From Flavobacterium aestivum (GTDB taxonomy: Bacteria > Bacteroidota > Bacteroidia > Flavobacteriales > Flavobacteriaceae): a stretch of 64,000 nt of DNA. Below, in pieces: positions 35,353 to 43,248 of the stretch. How positions within the stretch are numbered: the first letter of the stretch is position 1; the number at the start of each line of letters is the position of its first letter. A program made the position numbers and the translations under genes. The notes beneath the pieces are model-generated. The model did no database searches, was not told the DNA's origin, and worked only from the letters and a program-made list of their open reading frames with translations. Where the stretch lies: NCBI RefSeq assembly GCF_026870175.2, contig NZ_CP113977.2, positions 558,001-622,000 on the forward strand, written 5' to 3'.

Positions 35353-36720
35353 ATGAAAATAGCAGCCTTATTTCTCATGTTCTATTGTTTAAATTTTTCC
35401 TATTCACAAACTATCGGACTAAAGACTTTTGCATCAGGTTTTTCAAACCCCCTGGAAATTACAAATGCTGGAGACAGTAGATTGTTTATTGTAGAAAAAG
35501 ATGGCATTATAAAAATATTAAACCCTGACGGAACTACAAATCCAAATGCTTTCCTTAATATTACAGGTCAGGTAAGTACTGGCGGCGAACAAGGTCTGCT
35601 AGGTTTAGCTTTTCATCCCAATTATGCATCAAATGGATTCTTTTATACCAATCACACTAATTTATCTGGAAATACAGTAATTACAAGATATTCTGTTGAT
35701 AGTACAAACCCAAATCTTGCTAACGCCTCAAGTGCAACTGTACTATTAACCATTGCACAACCTTATGCCAACCATAATGGAGGATCTCTAAAATTTGGAC
35801 CAGATGGCTATTTGTATATTGGCATGGGTGATGGTGGTAGCGCTGGAGATCCAGGAAACAGAGCACAAAACATCAATGAATTATTAGGGAAAATGCTCCG
35901 TATAGATGTAAATTCAGGAACTCCGTATGGCATTCCTGCTAACAATCCGTATGTAGGAATTGCCGGTGCCGATGAAATTTGGGCAATTGGTCTTCGGAAT
36001 CCCTGGAAATTCTCTTTCGACAAAAAACTGGGTAATCTATGGATTGCAGATGTAGGACAAGACAATATAGAAGAAATCAACATGGCACCAGCTACACAAG
36101 CAGGATTAAACTATGGCTGGCGTTGTTATGAAGGTGATACTGCGTACAATACTACTGGCTGTCCGCCACAAGCTTCTTTGAAGTTTCCATTAAAAACAAT
36201 AAACCATTCTACAGGTGCGTGTTCCGTTACTGGCGGATATGTATATAACGGAACTTCTTACCCTAATTTCAAGGGATTGTACTTCTTTACGGATTATTGT
36301 AATCCACAAATAGGCATGATGACGTCTAGTGGAACGGTTACCTACTCTACAGTCTTCACAGGAAATAGTTTTTCTTCCTTTGGTGAAGATATCAATGGTG
36401 AACTATACGTTGCTGCTCTTAATAATGGTACTATTTACAAAGTTACCGACACTTCTCTGGGCATCACCTCTTTTGATAAAACACAATTTCTAATTTATCC
36501 TAATCCAGCTAAATCAGAAATTATTATCCAAAAATCAAACAAAAATTACCCTATCGAGGTCACTCTTTTTGATATGGAAGGCAAAATGTTATTGAAGAAA
36601 AAAACAGAAAATAAAGACATAAATACTATCAAAATGGATAATTACTCCAAAGGCTTTTATATAGTTACCGTCAAAAATGAACTGGGTCATGTTTCGACCT
36701 ATAGACTAATTGTCGAATAG
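35353..36720 (+). CDS. PQQ-type sugar dehydrogenase with T9SS sorting tail
   Basis: From the ATG at 35353 the protein has 455 residues with a signal peptide (MKIAALFLMFYCLNFSYSQ). The earlier ATG-like start at 35326 overlaps a TAAATTTG promoter box (35321-35328). The six-bladed glucose/sorbosone dehydrogenase propeller covers about 25-360: GGEQGLLGLAFHPNY, NHNGGSLKFGPDGYLYIGMGDGG in two adjoining segments, and IWAIGLRNPWKFSFD. The last 80 or so residues (FLIYPNPAKSEIIIQ to the C-terminus) are a type IX secretion sorting domain. The enzyme would oxidise sugars with a soluble PQQ-like cofactor at the cell surface. Confidence 0.9.
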   Translation: MKIAALFLMFYCLNFSYSQTIGLKTFASGFSNPLEITNAGDSRLFIVEKDGIIKILNPDGTTNPNAFLNITGQVSTGGEQGLLGLAFHPNYASNGFFYTNHTNLSGNTVITRYSVDSTNPNLANASSATVLLTIAQPYANHNGGSLKFGPDGYLYIGMGDGGSAGDPGNRAQNINELLGKMLRIDVNSGTPYGIPANNPYVGIAGADEIWAIGLRNPWKFSFDKKLGNLWIADVGQDNIEEINMAPATQAGLNYGWRCYEGDTAYNTTGCPPQASLKFPLKTINHSTGACSVTGGYVYNGTSYPNFKGLYFFTDYCNPQIGMMTSSGTVTYSTVFTGNSFSSFGEDINGELYVAALNNGTIYKVTDTSLGITSFDKTQFLIYPNPAKSEIIIQKSNKNYPIEVTLFDMEGKMLLKKKTENKDINTIKMDNYSKGFYIVTVKNELGHVSTYRLIVE

Positions 36721-36757
36721 TTTTAATAAAACCATTCAGACACCATTACAAAACAAA

Positions 36758-36790
36758 AAACCCTGTCAAGTTTGAATTTTGACAGGGTTT
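36758..36790. terminator. Bidirectional terminator
   Basis: A 12-bp perfect stem (AAACCCTGTCAA, 36758-36769, with TTGACAGGGTTT, 36779-36790) and 9-nt loop lie between the convergent sugar dehydrogenase and aldo/keto reductase genes. Confidence 0.85.
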
Positions 36791-36807
36791 ATTAATTTAC
36801 TTCATGA

Positions 36808-37848
36808 TTAAGGTGCTGGATCAGGAATGATAGCCTGAACTGCATCTATATCTTTTAATATATCTTCGGAAAGAGATACAGTAATCGTGTCAATATTCTC
36901 TTTGAGTTGTTCCATCGTTGTGGCACCAATAATACTACTCGTAACAAAAGGCTGTTGTTCTACGAAAGCTAAGGCTAATTGGGTCAATGTCAATCCGTGT
37001 TTGTGAGCGACTTCTTGATACAATCTGGTTGCCTCTGTACATTTTGCACTGCTGTATCTCGAATATTGAGGAAACAAGCTTAATCTTGCATTAGGGTGGC
37101 TCTCTCCCGTTAAAAACTTACCTGATAAAACCCCAAAAGCCATTGGTGAATACGCCAATAAACCCACATTTTCACGAAGGCAAACTTCGGCAGAAGCATT
37201 CTCAAAAAGACGATTTAATAACGAATACGGATTTTGAATGGTTTTAATTCTTGGTAAATTATTGTATTTACTTTCTTCCAGAAAACGCATCATTCCCCAA
37301 GGATTTTCATTAGAAACCCCAACATGTTTTATTTTTCCCGCTTTTACAAAACCATCCAACGCTTCTAAAACAGCATGAATATTATCTTCCCAAGCATCAT
37401 CTTCTTGTACTTTGTATCCGCGTTGTCCAAAAAAATTGGTTTTGCGTTCAGGCCAATGCAACTGATAGAGATCCAAATAATCCGTTTGGAGGCGTTGTAA
37501 GCTTTTATCCAAAGCATATTGGATACTGGCTGGTGAGAAATCTAATTTCTCTCTCATATAACCAAAAATAGGACTTGGTCCAGCAATTTTGGAAGCCAAA
37601 ACTACTTCTTCTCTTTTTCCTGTTTTCTTAAACCATGATCCAATTATTCTTTCGGTACTTCCGTAAGTTTCTTGCTTTCCAGGAATAGAATACATCTCGG
37701 CGGTATCAAAAAAATTGACTCCATTCTCCAATGCATAATCCATTTGAGCGTGCCCTTCAGATTCAGTATTTTGTTGCCCAAAAGTCATGGTCCCTAGGCA
37801 TATTTTGCTGACTTTAATATCAGTATTCGGTAAAGTAGTGTATTTCAT
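36808..37848 (-). CDS. Aldo/keto reductase (Tas-like)
   Basis: This 346-residue NADPH-dependent reductase has the TIM-barrel tetrad in place: Asp and Tyr in FFDTAEMYSIPG, Lys in VVLASKIAG, His in LDLYQLHWPE. The sequence MKYTTLPNTDIKVSKICLGTM and the NTESEGHAQMDYA segment resemble E. coli Tas. The physiological substrate is unknown. A TATCTTTG -7 box lies at 37903-37910, and a three-unit CTAAG array (37861-37884) sits between it and the ATG, so the array is predicted to be in the mRNA leader. Confidence 0.92.
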   Translation of the reverse strand: MKYTTLPNTDIKVSKICLGTMTFGQQNTESEGHAQMDYALENGVNFFDTAEMYSIPGKQETYGSTERIIGSWFKKTGKREEVVLASKIAGPSPIFGYMREKLDFSPASIQYALDKSLQRLQTDYLDLYQLHWPERKTNFFGQRGYKVQEDDAWEDNIHAVLEALDGFVKAGKIKHVGVSNENPWGMMRFLEESKYNNLPRIKTIQNPYSLLNRLFENASAEVCLRENVGLLAYSPMAFGVLSGKFLTGESHPNARLSLFPQYSRYSSAKCTEATRLYQEVAHKHGLTLTQLALAFVEQQPFVTSSIIGATTMEQLKENIDTITVSLSEDILKDIDAVQAIIPDPAP

Positions 37849-37860
37849 TTTTTTAAATTT

Positions 37861-37884
37861 CTAAGAGACTAAGCTTCTAAGAGC
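37861..37884. repeat. Three-unit CTAAG array before the aldo/keto reductase gene
   Basis: CTAAGAGA, CTAAGCTT and CTAAGAGC run in exact 8-nt register, 12 nt upstream of the start codon and downstream of the predicted promoter. Confidence 0.8.
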
Positions 37885-37955
37885 TCAAGTTTTTTTTGAA
37901 AACAAAGATAAAAATTAGTTCATCGATTATAGATTGGTAACACTTAATTTAACAA

Positions 37956-37986
37956 AAAAGGTTCGACGTTTACACGCGAACCTTTT
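37956..37986 (-). terminator. Terminator of the OmpA lipoprotein gene
   Basis: A 10-bp stem (AAAAGGTTCG, 37956-37965, with CGAACCTTTT, 37977-37986) is followed on the minus strand by a T run. It lies about 35 nt past the OmpA stop. Confidence 0.8.
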
Positions 37987-38021
37987 CTGCACTCAGTATC
38001 TTAGAATTTTAGCTTCTTTTT

Positions 38022-38960
38022 CTAAAAATCATTTAACATTTTTGAAATTTCGTCCAATCTAGGGGTCAAAATAATTTCGATACGACGGTTTTTAGATTTT
38101 CCTTCTGCAGTAGCATTGCTGGTTAATGGTGAGAACTCGCTTCTTCCCGCAGCCGTAAGATTTTGTTTGTTTACTTTTTTATTTTCACCCAAGATAGCAA
38201 CTATAGCTGTCGCTCTTTTGGTCGAAAGGTCCCAGTTATCAGCAATTGGTCCTGAACCTGCATACGGATCGTTATCAGTATGTCCTTCTATCAATACTGA
38301 GATATCTGGATTGTCTCCCAATACTTTCCCTACTTCAACCACTGCTTTTTTACCTTCTGAACCTACGGCCCAACTACCTGAATTAAAAAGTAATTTGTTC
38401 TCCATAGAAACATATACTTTTCCGTTCTTTTGTTCAACTGTCAAACCTTTTCCTTCAAAACCATTTAGTGCTTTAGAAAGTGTTTCTTTTAATTTTTTCA
38501 TGCTAGCTTCTTTAGCCGCAATCAAATCTTCCAATTCTTTCAAGCGTTGGCTACTTTCATTTAATTTTTCTTGTTCTGATGCCAATGCTTTTGCCTTTGC
38601 ATCCAGTTGAGCCAGCAATTCACGATTCTTTTTCATGTTGGCTTCCAAAGATTCATTACTGTTTTTCTCTAAAGCAGCATACGAATCTTGCATAATTTTC
38701 ATCTTATCCTTAGCAGCAGCATAGTCAGCTTGCACTTTGGCTAAATTTGCATTAACATCGTCCAAACTGGTTTGCAAAGCGGCTTTTTCTGATTCTAATT
38801 GTTTTTTAGACGCCAACAAAGCAGCGTTTTCATCAGAAATGGCTCTGTTCTCCTTTTTTAAATCAGCGAATTTAGTTTCGAGATCATTGTAAATTTTCTT
38901 GGAAACACAAGATGTAGACAAAGCTAGAATTAAGAGTCCGATGGAAATTTTTTTTATCAT
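38022..38960 (-). CDS. OmpA-family lipoprotein with coiled coil
   Basis: This 312-residue lipoprotein has a lipobox near LALSTSC (Cys18). A long coiled coil covers about 25-165 (ALLASKKQLESEKAALQ, LNESSQRLKELEDLIAAKE). A C-terminal OmpA/MotB peptidoglycan-binding domain covers about 185-305 (LLFNSGSWAVG, VLIEGHTDNDPY, NWDLSTKRATAIV, KSKNRRIEIIL). It would tether the outer membrane to peptidoglycan. It is a single gene with a TAGTTTTG -7 box at 39014-39021 and its own terminator. The coiled coil could give it a spacer or multimerisation role. Confidence 0.92.
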   Translation of the reverse strand: MIKKISIGLLILALSTSCVSKKIYNDLETKFADLKKENRAISDENAALLASKKQLESEKAALQTSLDDVNANLAKVQADYAAAKDKMKIMQDSYAALEKNSNESLEANMKKNRELLAQLDAKAKALASEQEKLNESSQRLKELEDLIAAKEASMKKLKETLSKALNGFEGKGLTVEQKNGKVYVSMENKLLFNSGSWAVGSEGKKAVVEVGKVLGDNPDISVLIEGHTDNDPYAGSGPIADNWDLSTKRATAIVAILGENKKVNKQNLTAAGRSEFSPLTSNATAEGKSKNRRIEIILTPRLDEISKMLNDF

Positions 38961-39085
38961 TTTGATAGGTTTTAATATTTATTGTGGTATTTGGGGTTAA
39001 ATTTTTTAATAAGCAAAACTATAATTCAGATTACTCCACTATAATTTATTTTTATTTTCTTTTTGAAATTGACATTAATATAGGC

Positions 39086-39847
39086 CTATTCAATTTCAAC
39101 CAAAACTGGACAATGATCGGAATGCATCGCATCTGGCAAAATAACGGCTCTTTTGAGTTTATCTTTCAGAGAGTCGCTTACCAAATTGTAATCGATACGC
39201 CAACCTTTGTTATTCCCACGAGCTCCTGCACGATAACTCCACCACGAATACTGGTGTGGCTCACTGTTGAAGTGGCGAAAACTATCTACAAATCCGGATT
39301 TCATGAATTTATCCAACCATGCTCTTTCTTCCGGCAAAAAGCCCGACGTGTTTTTGTTTCGAATTGGATCGTGAATATCAATGGCCTCGTGACAAATATT
39401 ATAGTCTCCACAAATAATTAGATTCGGAATGTCTTTTTTTAATTCGTCTATGTAATTTTGAAAATCATCCATATACATAAACTTGTGGCTTAGTCTATCG
39501 CCATTGGTTCCCGACGGTAAGTACAAACTCATTACAGAACAATCATCAAAATCAGCACGAAGATTTCTACCTTCAAAATCCATGTGCTCAATTCCAGTTC
39601 CGTATACTATATTATTTGGTTTTATTTTTGAAAGAATTGCAACACCACTATATCCTTTTTTGGTTGCAGGATAATAATATTGGTAAGGATATCCCGCTGC
39701 AGTAATGTCGGAAACAGGAATTTGCTCTTCTGTTGCTTTGATTTCCTGCAAACAAATTACATCTGGACTGGCATGTTGTAACCATTCAATAAATCCTTTT
39801 GTGATGGCAGCACGAATTCCGTTTACGTTGTATGAGATTATTTTCAT
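39086..39847 (-). CDS. xth: Exodeoxyribonuclease III family protein
   Basis: This 253-residue endonuclease/exonuclease/phosphatase-fold enzyme acts in base excision repair at abasic sites and 3' ends. Visible motifs are MKIISYNVNGIRAA (metal-binding Asn), ICLQEIKATEEQ (catalytic Glu), SLYLPSGTNGD, LIICGDYNICHE, WWSYRAGARGNNKGWRIDY and the final SDHCPVLVEIE. Length and motif order are normal for the exonuclease III branch. It stands alone on the minus strand. Confidence 0.95.
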   Translation of the reverse strand: MKIISYNVNGIRAAITKGFIEWLQHASPDVICLQEIKATEEQIPVSDITAAGYPYQYYYPATKKGYSGVAILSKIKPNNIVYGTGIEHMDFEGRNLRADFDDCSVMSLYLPSGTNGDRLSHKFMYMDDFQNYIDELKKDIPNLIICGDYNICHEAIDIHDPIRNKNTSGFLPEERAWLDKFMKSGFVDSFRHFNSEPHQYSWWSYRAGARGNNKGWRIDYNLVSDSLKDKLKRAVILPDAMHSDHCPVLVEIE

Positions 39848-40046
39848 TATATTGTTTTTGTATTATATTCGAAGTGAATTTTGACCTCAATTAGATTCCT
39901 CAAAATCCTATTTTTATCAAAACTTCGAAAGATTATTTTTTCTGTGGAATCCAAAAGTAGTAAAAAGTAGAAAGATTGATCCAAAAAAAACCATAAAAAA
40001 TGGAGTATTTTGCTATCTTTGTCTCTTGCTCAAAAAATAAAAATAA

Positions 40047-41849
40047 ATGGGTTTAGTTACCGCAAAAGAAGTTGCAAAGACAATAAACACGGACAAGTAT
40101 GGCGTTTTCGGTACTTTTTCCGGTTGGTTGTTGATGAAAGTTTTAAAGATTTCGACATTAAACAAAATATACGACAGGAATAAACATTTGAAGGAATTGC
40201 CATTCCTAAATGCCATATTAGACGAATTTCAAATTAAGTTTGAGATTCCTGAAGAAGATTTCAAACGTTTACCAAAAGACGGTGCCTATATTACTATTTC
40301 AAATCACCCACTTGGGGGGATTGACGGGATTCTGTTATTGAAATTAATGCTTGAAAAAGAGCCAAATTTTAAAATCATAGCGAATTTTTTACTGCATCGT
40401 ATAGACCCGATGAAACCTTATATTATGCCGGTAAATCCTTTTGAAAACCACAAAGACGCCAAGTCTAGCGTGGTAGGGATAAAGGAAACACTTCGTCATC
40501 TTAGAGACGGAAAACCATTAGGAATGTTCCCTGCTGGTGAAGTTTCTACCTATAAAGACGGAAAATTAGTAGTTGATAAAGCCTGGGAAGAAGGTGCCAT
40601 AAAAGTAATTAGAAAAGCACAGGTTCCTGTAGTTCCTATTTATTTTCATGCTAAAAACAGTCGCTTGTTTTATTTCTTATCTAAAATAAATGACACACTA
40701 AGAACCGCCAAATTACCATCAGAGTTATTAACTCAAAAAGATCGTATTATCAAGGTGCGCGTTGGGAAACCAATTTCGGTAGCTGAACAAAACGAACACG
40801 AATCTATTGAGGAATACACGGAGTTCTTAAGAAAAAAGACCTATATGCTGGCCAATCCGTTTGAAAAAGAATCCAAGCTTTTACAAACACCTTCCCTTAA
40901 AATACCTAAAAGTCCTAAGGAGATAGTTACTGCAAGCGATCAAAATAAAATTGAAGCCGAAGTAAAGAATCTACGTAAAACAGATTGCCGCTTACTGCAA
41001 AGTAAAAATTACGAAGTGTTTTTTACAGATGCCAAATCAATACCGCATATTTTACACGAAATTGGCCGTTTGAGAGAAATCACTTTTAGAGAAGTGGGAG
41101 AAGGGACTAATGAGTCTATAGATATTGACAGATATGACCAATATTACCATCACATGTTTTTATGGGATGATGAAACGAAGAAAATAGCTGGTGCTTATCG
41201 TATGGGATTGGGTTCTCAAATTTATACAAAATATGGATTTGAAGGGTTTTATCTAAATGACTTATTTCGATTTGAACCGGAATTAAACGACATGATGCTG
41301 AGCTCAATAGAAATGGGACGTGCCTTTATCGTTAAAGAGTACCAACAAAAACCAATGCCTTTATTCTTGCTTTGGAAAGGGATTATTCATACCACTTTGC
41401 GTTATCCGGAGCATAAATACTTAATTGGTGGAGTGAGCATTAGTAATCAGTTTTCTGACTTCTCAAAATCGTTAATGATTGAATTCATGAAATCCAATTA
41501 TTACGATCCGTATATTGCACAATACGTACATCCGAAAAAAGCATATAAAGTAAAACTTAAAGACGCCGATAAAGACTTTATTCTGGATGAAGCCGAAGCT
41601 GATTTGAATAAATTCGACAAAATTATCGACGAATTAGAACCTGGAAACTTGCGTTTACCTGTTTTAATTAAAAAATATATCAAGCAAAATGCAAGAGTAA
41701 TTGCTTTCAATGTAGACCCATTATTCAATAATGCCATCGATGGTTTAATGTACATCCGAATTGCTGATATCCCTGAAAGCACGATGAAACCGGTAATGGA
41801 AGAATTTCAAGCTGAATTGGAACGCAAGCTCAACGAAAAAGAAGATTAA
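40047..41849 (+). CDS. olsF: OlsF-type bifunctional acyltransferase (aminolipid synthesis)
   Basis: This 600-residue fusion has an N-terminal PlsC-like O-acyltransferase (about 50-265, with ISNHPLGGID, His87 and Asp93, and MFPAGEVSTY). A C-terminal GNAT-like N-acyltransferase of the OlsB/hemolysin type follows (about 315-520: HEIGRLREITFREVGEG, IDIDRYDQYYHHMFLWD, EMGRAFI, LWKGI). This architecture matches OlsF, the one-protein ornithine lipid synthase described from Serratia and Flavobacterium, and the separate GlsB/GlsA glycine-lipid enzymes of Bacteroides. Whether ornithine, glycine or another amino acid is acylated cannot be read from sequence. A TATCTTTG -7 box is at 40014-40021. Confidence 0.85.
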   Translation: MGLVTAKEVAKTINTDKYGVFGTFSGWLLMKVLKISTLNKIYDRNKHLKELPFLNAILDEFQIKFEIPEEDFKRLPKDGAYITISNHPLGGIDGILLLKLMLEKEPNFKIIANFLLHRIDPMKPYIMPVNPFENHKDAKSSVVGIKETLRHLRDGKPLGMFPAGEVSTYKDGKLVVDKAWEEGAIKVIRKAQVPVVPIYFHAKNSRLFYFLSKINDTLRTAKLPSELLTQKDRIIKVRVGKPISVAEQNEHESIEEYTEFLRKKTYMLANPFEKESKLLQTPSLKIPKSPKEIVTASDQNKIEAEVKNLRKTDCRLLQSKNYEVFFTDAKSIPHILHEIGRLREITFREVGEGTNESIDIDRYDQYYHHMFLWDDETKKIAGAYRMGLGSQIYTKYGFEGFYLNDLFRFEPELNDMMLSSIEMGRAFIVKEYQQKPMPLFLLWKGIIHTTLRYPEHKYLIGGVSISNQFSDFSKSLMIEFMKSNYYDPYIAQYVHPKKAYKVKLKDADKDFILDEAEADLNKFDKIIDELEPGNLRLPVLIKKYIKQNARVIAFNVDPLFNNAIDGLMYIRIADIPESTMKPVMEEFQAELERKLNEKED

Positions 41850-41867
41850 GATATTACCATAATCATA

Positions 41868-41902
41868 AAAAATCCCCAAGTTATAATAGCTTGGGGATTT
41901 TT
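41868..41902. terminator. Bidirectional terminator (copy 1 of a duplicated unit)
   Basis: A 13-bp perfect stem (AAAAATCCCCAAG, 41868-41880, with CTTGGGGATTTTT, 41890-41902) lies between the convergent OlsF-type gene and the first DUF6705-like gene. A near-identical copy is at 42588-42622. Confidence 0.85.
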
Positions 41903-41912
41903 GTTGCTTGAT

Positions 41913-42560
41913 TTATTTTTTTAGTTTTATCATAGTATAGGTGCCAGCCCTAATAATACCATCTTGAGGCTTTGGATCGCCTTCTCTAAAAGCAAAACAC
42001 CCAGCATACCAAATTTTTGCTATGATTGCATCTCTTCCATCTACGGTTGTTTTTCTAATATCGATTTCTCCTATGTTGTGGGGTGTAGTATCTCTAAAGC
42101 CAAGCCTTAATCGTTTTTCATCAGCCCTACAACTGCTACAACCCAATGTAGTTCCGGTTAAAACTAGTCCTCCACTTATATGATTTATGTTGCTAGTTGG
42201 AGTTAATTGGCTTAATGTATTCACTTTTTCAACTCCATTTTCGATCCATTGGTATTCTCCCGCAACCAAATCTTCGTAGAATTGACCATTTCTGGAAGTC
42301 ATGATGTTTTTTTGTAATTTTATTTTAAATGATATACTGTCATTAGTACATACATAAGTACCATCATAGCCGTTTAACACATTCTTGGTGTCTTTGTAAT
42401 AAGCACCCTTAATAGTGTTAAACATTGATATGTCCGTAATATCAAGTACTGGGCTTTGTGCCATACAGCTATTTAAAAGAATAAAAAATACTGCAAAATT
42501 AATATAGTATTCAATTTTTCTCTTCAAAAACACAAATCCTAAAAATAGTATTTCTTTCAT
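41913..42560 (-). CDS. DUF6705-like lipoprotein, downstream copy
   Basis: From the ATG at 42560 the protein has 215 residues. The frame extends to a TTG inside the upstream terminator, which is not a credible start. The mature part begins after a lipobox, FILLNSC, shared with the other copy. The N-terminus differs: MKEILFLGFVFLKRKIEYY replaces MKNY because the duplication joined here, giving a longer leader with an internal charged stretch. The body (GAYYKDTKNVL, FKIKLQKNIMTSRNGQFYEDL, CRADEKRLRLGF, GTYTMIKLKK) matches a lipoprotein family common in Flavobacterium that I recall as DUF6705. About 28 of some 195 aligned residues differ from the other copy. Function is unknown. Confidence 0.75.
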   Translation of the reverse strand: MKEILFLGFVFLKRKIEYYINFAVFFILLNSCMAQSPVLDITDISMFNTIKGAYYKDTKNVLNGYDGTYVCTNDSISFKIKLQKNIMTSRNGQFYEDLVAGEYQWIENGVEKVNTLSQLTPTSNINHISGGLVLTGTTLGCSSCRADEKRLRLGFRDTTPHNIGEIDIRKTTVDGRDAIIAKIWYAGCFAFREGDPKPQDGIIRAGTYTMIKLKK

Positions 42561-42587
42561 GGTTTTTATAAGCTCGCTTTTTGGTAA

Positions 42588-42622
42588 AAAAATCCCCAAA
42601 TCATTATAACTTGGGGATTTTT
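42588..42622 (-). terminator. Terminator between the two DUF6705-like genes (copy 2)
   Basis: A 12-bp stem (AAAAATCCCCAA, 42588-42599, with TTGGGGATTTTT, 42611-42622) lies 11 nt past the stop of the upstream DUF6705-like copy. It is the duplicate of the hairpin at 41868-41902. Confidence 0.8.
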
Positions 42623-42632
42623 GTTGCTTGAT

Positions 42633-43235
42633 TTATTTTTTTAGTTTTATCATAGTATATGTGCCAGCCCTAATAATTCCTCCTTTGGGCTTTGGAGCAC
42701 CTTCTTTAACAGCGACAGGTCCTGTATACCAAATACTTACTATGATTGCATCTCTACCATCTACGGTTGTTTTTCTAATATCAATTTCTCCGACATTCTG
42801 GGGTGTGATATCTGAAAAACCAAGCCTTAATCGTTTTTCATCAGCTCTACAGTCGTCACACCCCAACGTAGTTCCAGTTAAAACCCTTTTTCCACTTATA
42901 TGATTTATGTTGCTAGTTGGAGTTAATTGGCTTAATGTATTCACCTTTTCAACTCCATTTTCGATCAATTGGTATTCTCCAGCAACCAAATCTTCGTAGA
43001 ATTGGCCATTTCTTGAAGTCATGATGTTTTTTTGCAATTTTATTTTAAATGAAGTAGTACCATTGGTATATAAATAAGTACCATCATAGCCGCTTAACAC
43101 ATTTTTGGTGTCTTTGTAGTAAGCCCCCTTAACAGTGTTAAACATTGATATATCCGTAATATCAAGCACTGGACTTTGTGCCATACAGCTGTTTAGAAGA
43201 ATAAAAAATACTGCAATATTAATATAGTTTTTCAT
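42633..43235 (-). CDS. DUF6705-like lipoprotein, upstream copy
   Basis: From the ATG at 43235 (MKNYINIAVFFILLNSC) this is a 200-residue lipoprotein with lipidation at Cys17. An earlier in-frame ATG would overlap the JAB-like gene and add ten residues before the signal peptide. The sequence has no recognised enzyme motif. A Cys pair (GCDDC) sits near residue 128; the other copy has GCSSC. It follows the JAB-like lipoprotein by 13 nt, so the two are probably cotranscribed. DUF6705-type genes often occur in tandem sets in Flavobacterium, from memory. An inhibitor or immunity-like role beside the JAB protein is speculative. Confidence 0.75.
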   Translation of the reverse strand: MKNYINIAVFFILLNSCMAQSPVLDITDISMFNTVKGAYYKDTKNVLSGYDGTYLYTNGTTSFKIKLQKNIMTSRNGQFYEDLVAGEYQLIENGVEKVNTLSQLTPTSNINHISGKRVLTGTTLGCDDCRADEKRLRLGFSDITPQNVGEIDIRKTTVDGRDAIIVSIWYTGPVAVKEGAPKPKGGIIRAGTYTMIKLKK

Positions 43236-43248
43236 AATTATTTGTTGT

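Larger units (their letters stand above)
41868..43228. repeat. Tandem duplication, 720-nt period
   Basis: The segment 41868-42508 aligns without gaps to 42588-43228 at a constant offset of 720 nt. It includes the terminator hairpin and nearly all of a DUF6705-like gene. Similarity stops at the sequence AATATAGT near the signal-peptide start, so the two copies have different 5' ends. Confidence 0.85.

Noticed and set aside
38116..38610. 164-codon plus-strand ORF opposite the OmpA lipoprotein
   Set aside because: Antisense to a clear OmpA domain; Ser/Phe-rich translation is typical of a shadow frame.
38984..39421. 145-codon plus-strand ORF opposite the exonuclease III gene
   Set aside because: It overlaps the xth gene antisense, shows no family features, and its sequence is fully explained by codon structure of xth.
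42561..42599. TTG start extending the downstream DUF6705-like gene
   Set aside because: The TTG lies inside the terminator stem of the upstream copy; the ATG at 42560 is the credible start.
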